DNA of 64,000 nt. Origin: Polynucleobacter sp. Tro8-14-1. Its GTDB lineage: Bacteria; Pseudomonadota; Gammaproteobacteria; Burkholderiales; Burkholderiaceae. The notes below the pieces were generated by a model, which ran no database searches, was not told where the DNA came from, and saw nothing but the letters and a program-made list of their open reading frames with translations. The position numbers and the translations under genes are program-made. The stretch lies in assembly GCF_018881655.1 (NCBI RefSeq), contig NZ_JACVPX010000003.1:205474-269473 (forward strand). The letters are read 5' to 3'. Below, in pieces: positions 61,322 to 64,000 of this stretch. Position 1 is the first letter of the stretch. Each line of letters starts with the position of its first letter.

Positions 61322-61360
61322 TTTATGCCCAATGTGTCTTTACGCCACCTTGGGCATAAA
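61322..61360 (+). repeat. 11-bp inverted repeat
   Basis: TTTATGCCCAA and its exact reverse complement TTGGGCATAAA are separated by 17 bp. It could be an operator or an RNA stem. Confidence 0.5.
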
Positions 61361-61381
61361 AGAGCGTTTCTTTGGTCGTGG

Positions 61382-61435
61382 CCGTCAAGGGTGCGCAAGC
61401 CACCCCTTTGGGGTGCCCTTGACGGAATTTTTTTC
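61382..61435 (+). terminator. strong stem-loop followed by T-run
   Basis: CCGTCAAGGG pairs exactly with CCCTTGACGG; the loop contains a second stem (CACCCC / GGGGTG). AATTTTTTT follows on the plus strand, so it has the form of a rightward terminator, although no rightward gene precedes it. Confidence 0.5.
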
Positions 61436-61489
61436 GAGTGTATTGGCTAAATACTTTGCATCACTCTTTGAATGTGTGAACAACCTCCC

Positions 61490-62248
61490 TTATAGGAAGG
61501 CTCGTTTAATCTGACTCAAGACATCCGCTAAATTTGATCCCTTTGGATGATTTAAGCCGCTCGGATCAATAGATTCATCCTTGGCTTGGTCTAAAAATTT
61601 CACCATGTCTTGCCTTATTGATTCTGGCAATTCATATTGAAAATCAACAGGCAGAATTGATACCAACCTCAACACATCCCGCAAGTGCTTTTTGATGTCA
61701 TCTGAATCAATTTTTTCACCAGCACGCTTGCGCTCACTGAGATCAAGCCAGGCCTTTGCTTTCAGCGGAATCAGAACGGGGGCATCTACCCAGATAAAAC
61801 CAGGTTTTCTATCTCTTTTTATTAAACCGTAATAGTCATCATCCAGCAAAATCGCGGAAAGACTTGAAACATCCTCCGCTAGAGGAATCGCCCGCATATC
61901 GCCGCCATCCTTCTCCCGAAGAAAGTCTGGCTTTCTTGAAAAGAGTTCAAGCATGAATGGGTATGTTGCGGTCTTAGGTTTTTTGAAGCGGTAAAACTGC
62001 CTAGCGGAGTCGCTCTTTTGCTGAATCTCATACTCACCCGCCTTCACAAATTCCCAAAATTTCTCAATGAACTCAGGGGTCAGTGCATCAACAATCACAA
62101 CAATATCCAAGTCTTTTGTGGTGCGGCTAAATAGCTCCCCGGCATTCTCCATAGCCAACTGCGTAGCGCTACCGCCTATCAGCACATACTGATCCTCAAA
62201 CCCTTTAAACGCTTCCTCAAAGACCTTCAGCCCTACTTGCGATGCCAT
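61490..62248 (-). CDS. AbiEii/AbiGii-like nucleotidyltransferase (putative toxin)
   Basis: 252 residues with the nucleotidyltransferase-fold motif: GGSATQLAM near residue 25 followed by TKDLDIVV (DxD metal site) near 45, as in AbiEii/AbiGii and related enzymes. AbiEii-type toxins such as MenT modify tRNA with nucleotides. The start shares one base with the stop of the upstream wHTH gene (TAATG), so translation is coupled. Other NTase functions are possible. Confidence 0.65.
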   Translation of the reverse strand: MASQVGLKVFEEAFKGFEDQYVLIGGSATQLAMENAGELFSRTTKDLDIVVIVDALTPEFIEKFWEFVKAGEYEIQQKSDSARQFYRFKKPKTATYPFMLELFSRKPDFLREKDGGDMRAIPLAEDVSSLSAILLDDDYYGLIKRDRKPGFIWVDAPVLIPLKAKAWLDLSERKRAGEKIDSDDIKKHLRDVLRLVSILPVDFQYELPESIRQDMVKFLDQAKDESIDPSGLNHPKGSNLADVLSQIKRAFL

Positions 62249-63273
62249 TAATTTATCCCTCTCAATAATTCTTTTAACGCCACTTGAACTCGATCATCAT
62301 CCATGACCTCAAGACTTAAAAACAAAGAGTATGGATCTACGATGCCGTTATTCGCATCACCCTCTTTGGCATTTAGGGCTTTAATTCTTTGTGGTGCATA
62401 GCGCCAAACCTCTAATTCCAAAGCGCCATCGATCGCCTCTGGGACTATTTGGTCGGCATCCAACTCGCGCTCTAATTTGCGCCAGTCCAATTCTCCAATT
62501 GCCCGCACACTATTTTGAGACTCTCCAAGCATTGTTTGCTCAGCCAGGGCGCTCAATCCTGCAAGAGGCAAGCCCTCAATATGTGGATTTGGATTTCGGA
62601 TCCACAGGCGTTTTCGCACCGGGGTTTGTAAATAAGGCTTAATGGCTTTCCAGAGCTCGCCCCCTTCAACTTTCAGTCGCCAGAGTCGTCCTCCTCTATA
62701 AGCATCCATATCTAACCAACCGTGCTCCATCAACTCGCTTTTAATACGAGTCATAGTCATGAGGCTATAGCCCAAGTACATGGCAATCTCTTTTGGATTT
62801 AATATGTCAGGCAAATTGCCAAGCAGCGTATTAATCAAAAATACTTGGGTTGCCACATGTAGCTTTTCTTTGGCCTCGACCCTTGTTGCCAATGCGCGTT
62901 CTTGGAACTCCACTCCCAATGGAGGTAAGTAGGCCTGTTTAAAAGGAATGATAAAAGGCATGCGCCTTGCAACCATTTCCTTACGCGCATAAGCCTGAAG
63001 AGCATCTCCAACCCAAATGACCGGCATCCCAGCCTCTTTCTGAATAAGTGCCCTTTGTTTAAGTAACGCCGGCAATGCTTGAGCCCCATCCTTATTGGCC
63101 ATCAAGAGAACCTCGATCCCACCCAACTTAGCTTTGCCGATTTCGTATGTTTGGGCAAGATAGCGTGGTAATTGCACCCCTTTCTCCCAAGCGCCCTCCT
63201 GCAGTAAATCCTCTCCTAGGACTTGCTGCAAGTAGATGCCTGCTTGATTAAATAGCTCATATGCATTCGTCAT
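62248..63273 (-). CDS. wHTH partner of the nucleotidyltransferase (putative antitoxin)
   Basis: 341 residues. A helix-turn-helix lies near residues 165-215 (ILNPKEIAMYLGYSLMTMTRIKSELMEHGWL), preceded by an unrecognised ~160-residue domain and followed by a ~130-residue C-terminal part. Classical AbiEi antitoxins have the wHTH at the N-terminus and are shorter, so this is a distinct architecture. The order (regulator first, NTase second) matches AbiE. A palindrome 28 bp upstream is the probable autoregulatory operator. Confidence 0.6.
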   Translation of the reverse strand: MTNAYELFNQAGIYLQQVLGEDLLQEGAWEKGVQLPRYLAQTYEIGKAKLGGIEVLLMANKDGAQALPALLKQRALIQKEAGMPVIWVGDALQAYARKEMVARRMPFIIPFKQAYLPPLGVEFQERALATRVEAKEKLHVATQVFLINTLLGNLPDILNPKEIAMYLGYSLMTMTRIKSELMEHGWLDMDAYRGGRLWRLKVEGGELWKAIKPYLQTPVRKRLWIRNPNPHIEGLPLAGLSALAEQTMLGESQNSVRAIGELDWRKLERELDADQIVPEAIDGALELEVWRYAPQRIKALNAKEGDANNGIVDPYSLFLSLEVMDDDRVQVALKELLRGIN

Positions 63274-63300
63274 GCATCTATTTTAACATTATTTTTAATT

Positions 63301-63321
63301 ATTAACATATCATATGTTAAT
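63301..63321. promoter_or_regulatory. palindromic operator of the NTase module
   Basis: Perfect 21-bp palindrome: ATTAACATAT, one central base, ATATGTTAAT. It lies 28 bp upstream of the wHTH start in a very AT-rich stretch. Further half-sites TAACAT (about 63286) and ATGTTAAT (about 63334) flank it, suggesting cooperative binding by the encoded wHTH protein. Confidence 0.65.
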
Positions 63322-63735
63322 AATAAATAAAGTATGTTAATTAATTGATTTTATTAATATAAATATCAAATTCTCATATTTTCTGGGTGCTGAAATCCTA
63401 TCCATAGGTTGCTCAGGATTGGCTAATGGCGCCCCTAGAGTTGCTGTTCACGCCCGAATAGGCTGGACACTTTGCAAGGTTGATGCCCGATGTGTCATTG
63501 CGCTTCATCGCAATAGATACTGGCAATAGCAAGCCATTCTTTAAAGCACCCGACTGGCACAAAGCATGATGAGCGCCCAGCATCGCTCATATTTCCCTCA
63601 AACCCACTTTTTCGTTCGAATGACTATTTCCTCACACTTTTTCTTACATATTTCAATGGATTCTTACATTTTTAAACATATCCTCACTTTTTCCTACGAA
63701 ATGGCAGCTCCTTCAATTAGATACCTTAAATAAAT
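63322..63735. other. non-coding spacer between two regulated modules
   Basis: No confident gene. Includes a 28-codon frame at 63483-63569 starting MPDVSLRF and a T-rich cluster of related motifs (TCCTCACACTTTTTCTTACA at 63629-63648; TCCTCACTTTTTCCTAC at 63681-63697; partial copies at 63603 and 63661). Confidence 0.4.
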
Positions 63736-63790
63736 TAATGACTCATAAATGAGTCCATAATATACTTAAGGACTTATTTATGAGTCATTT
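63736..63790. promoter_or_regulatory. double palindromic operator over the promoter of the Xre/HipB-like gene
   Basis: Two palindromes (GACTCAT-AA-ATGAGTC at 63740-63755; GACTTAT-TT-ATGAGTC at 63771-63786) are centred 31 bp apart, about three helical turns, and together form a near-perfect 20-bp inverted repeat. TATACT between them resembles a -10 element. Likely bound by the downstream Xre-type protein. Confidence 0.6.
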
Positions 63791-63858
63791 TTATTGACCA
63801 ATGACGTATAAACAGGTATATTAGTGTCTCGTACTTAATGAAGAGCATGAGGCAACTA

Positions 63859-64000
63859 TGCGCGTAGATCAACAACTGACCCTAGCATCAAAGCAACTTG
63901 GCCAATCCGCTGAAATAGCGCAATGCCTAGTGTCCTTACGCCTTGCCCGTCACGTTCGCCAAGGTGAGGCTGCGGTTCGTGCCGGCCTTGCTCGTGCAAC
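63859..64000 (+). CDS. Xre/HipB-like HTH regulator (partial)
   Basis: The first 47 codons are visible before the window ends. The start MRVDQQLTLASKQLGQSAE and the following SLRLARHVRQGEAAVRAG have the shape of a HipB/Xre helix-turn-helix, with a GAGG site six bases before the ATG. HipB-like proteins are usually followed by HipA kinase toxins; that gene would lie beyond this window. Assignment tentative. Confidence 0.55.

Larger units (their letters stand above)
61108..61489. other. phage-remnant intergenic region with two hairpins
   Basis: No confident gene. Two strong inverted repeats lie at 61322-61360 and 61382-61435. A 41-codon rightward frame from ATG 61325 overlaps both and starts MPNVSLRHLGHKRAF, similar at its beginning to a 28-codon frame at 63483-63569. 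Otherwise nothing is recognised. Confidence 0.4.

Overview
The window looks like chromosome from a small-genome betaproteobacterium of the Burkholderiaceae, most probably Polynucleobacter. This is inferred from the gene order (pnp-quinone oxidoreductase-tpiA-secG-tRNA-Leu-nuoA..K; ilvBHC-psd-pssA-leuA; sigma factor-DUF3619-DUF3106-RDD), the moderate base composition, and two Bug-type tricarboxylate-transporter binding proteins. No database search was possible, so the genus is an inference.

Positions 1-32.3 kb are housekeeping. The left end is the complex I operon, read right to left from nuoA to a nuoK cut by the window edge. Upstream lie tRNA-Leu(GAG), secG, tpiA, a quinone oxidoreductase, pnp and rpsO. 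Next comes a branched-chain amino acid and phospholipid operon (ilvB, ilvH, ilvC, psd, pssA, leuA), with an unlisted leucine-rich leader peptide and attenuator directly before leuA. Divergent from ilvB are a sigma factor and three small envelope genes. These are followed by an FtsX-like permease, a short-chain dehydrogenase, a Bug protein, and a four-gene Mla/Pqi-type lipid transport operon.

Positions 32.38-41.37 kb form a genomic island. A 49-bp copy of the 3' part of tRNA-Arg(ACG) at 32384-32432 matches the intact tRNA gene at 41318-41394. The motif TTCTATTATGCAA recurs at both inner ends, as expected of integrase arm sites, but no integrase is present. Cargo is a 1528-residue glycine-rich autotransporter, a PAPS-type sulfotransferase, an APS kinase, a degenerate-looking cytochrome P450, an acyl carrier protein and an acyltransferase-like protein. 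Together they suggest an undescribed route that hydroxylates, sulfates and transfers an ACP-bound acyl group, perhaps making a sulfated surface lipid or secreted sulfated metabolite. This is the most interesting candidate system in the window.

Positions 41.4-59.1 kb return to core and metabolic genes: greB, spoT, rpoZ, gmk, yicC, rph, rdgB and hemW; an enoyl-CoA hydratase, Bug protein and CoA-transferase; an alkylsulfatase; an orphan histidine kinase divergent from an outer-membrane barrel protein; a GH64-like Tat lipoprotein; and a small exported two-repeat protein.

Positions 59.1-64 kb are accessory and decayed: a 29-codon N-terminal remnant of a phage integrase, a major capsid-like gene with one companion gene, an AbiE-like nucleotidyltransferase pair with a palindromic operator, and the start of an Xre/HipB-like regulator preceded by a large inverted-repeat operator and cut by the window end.
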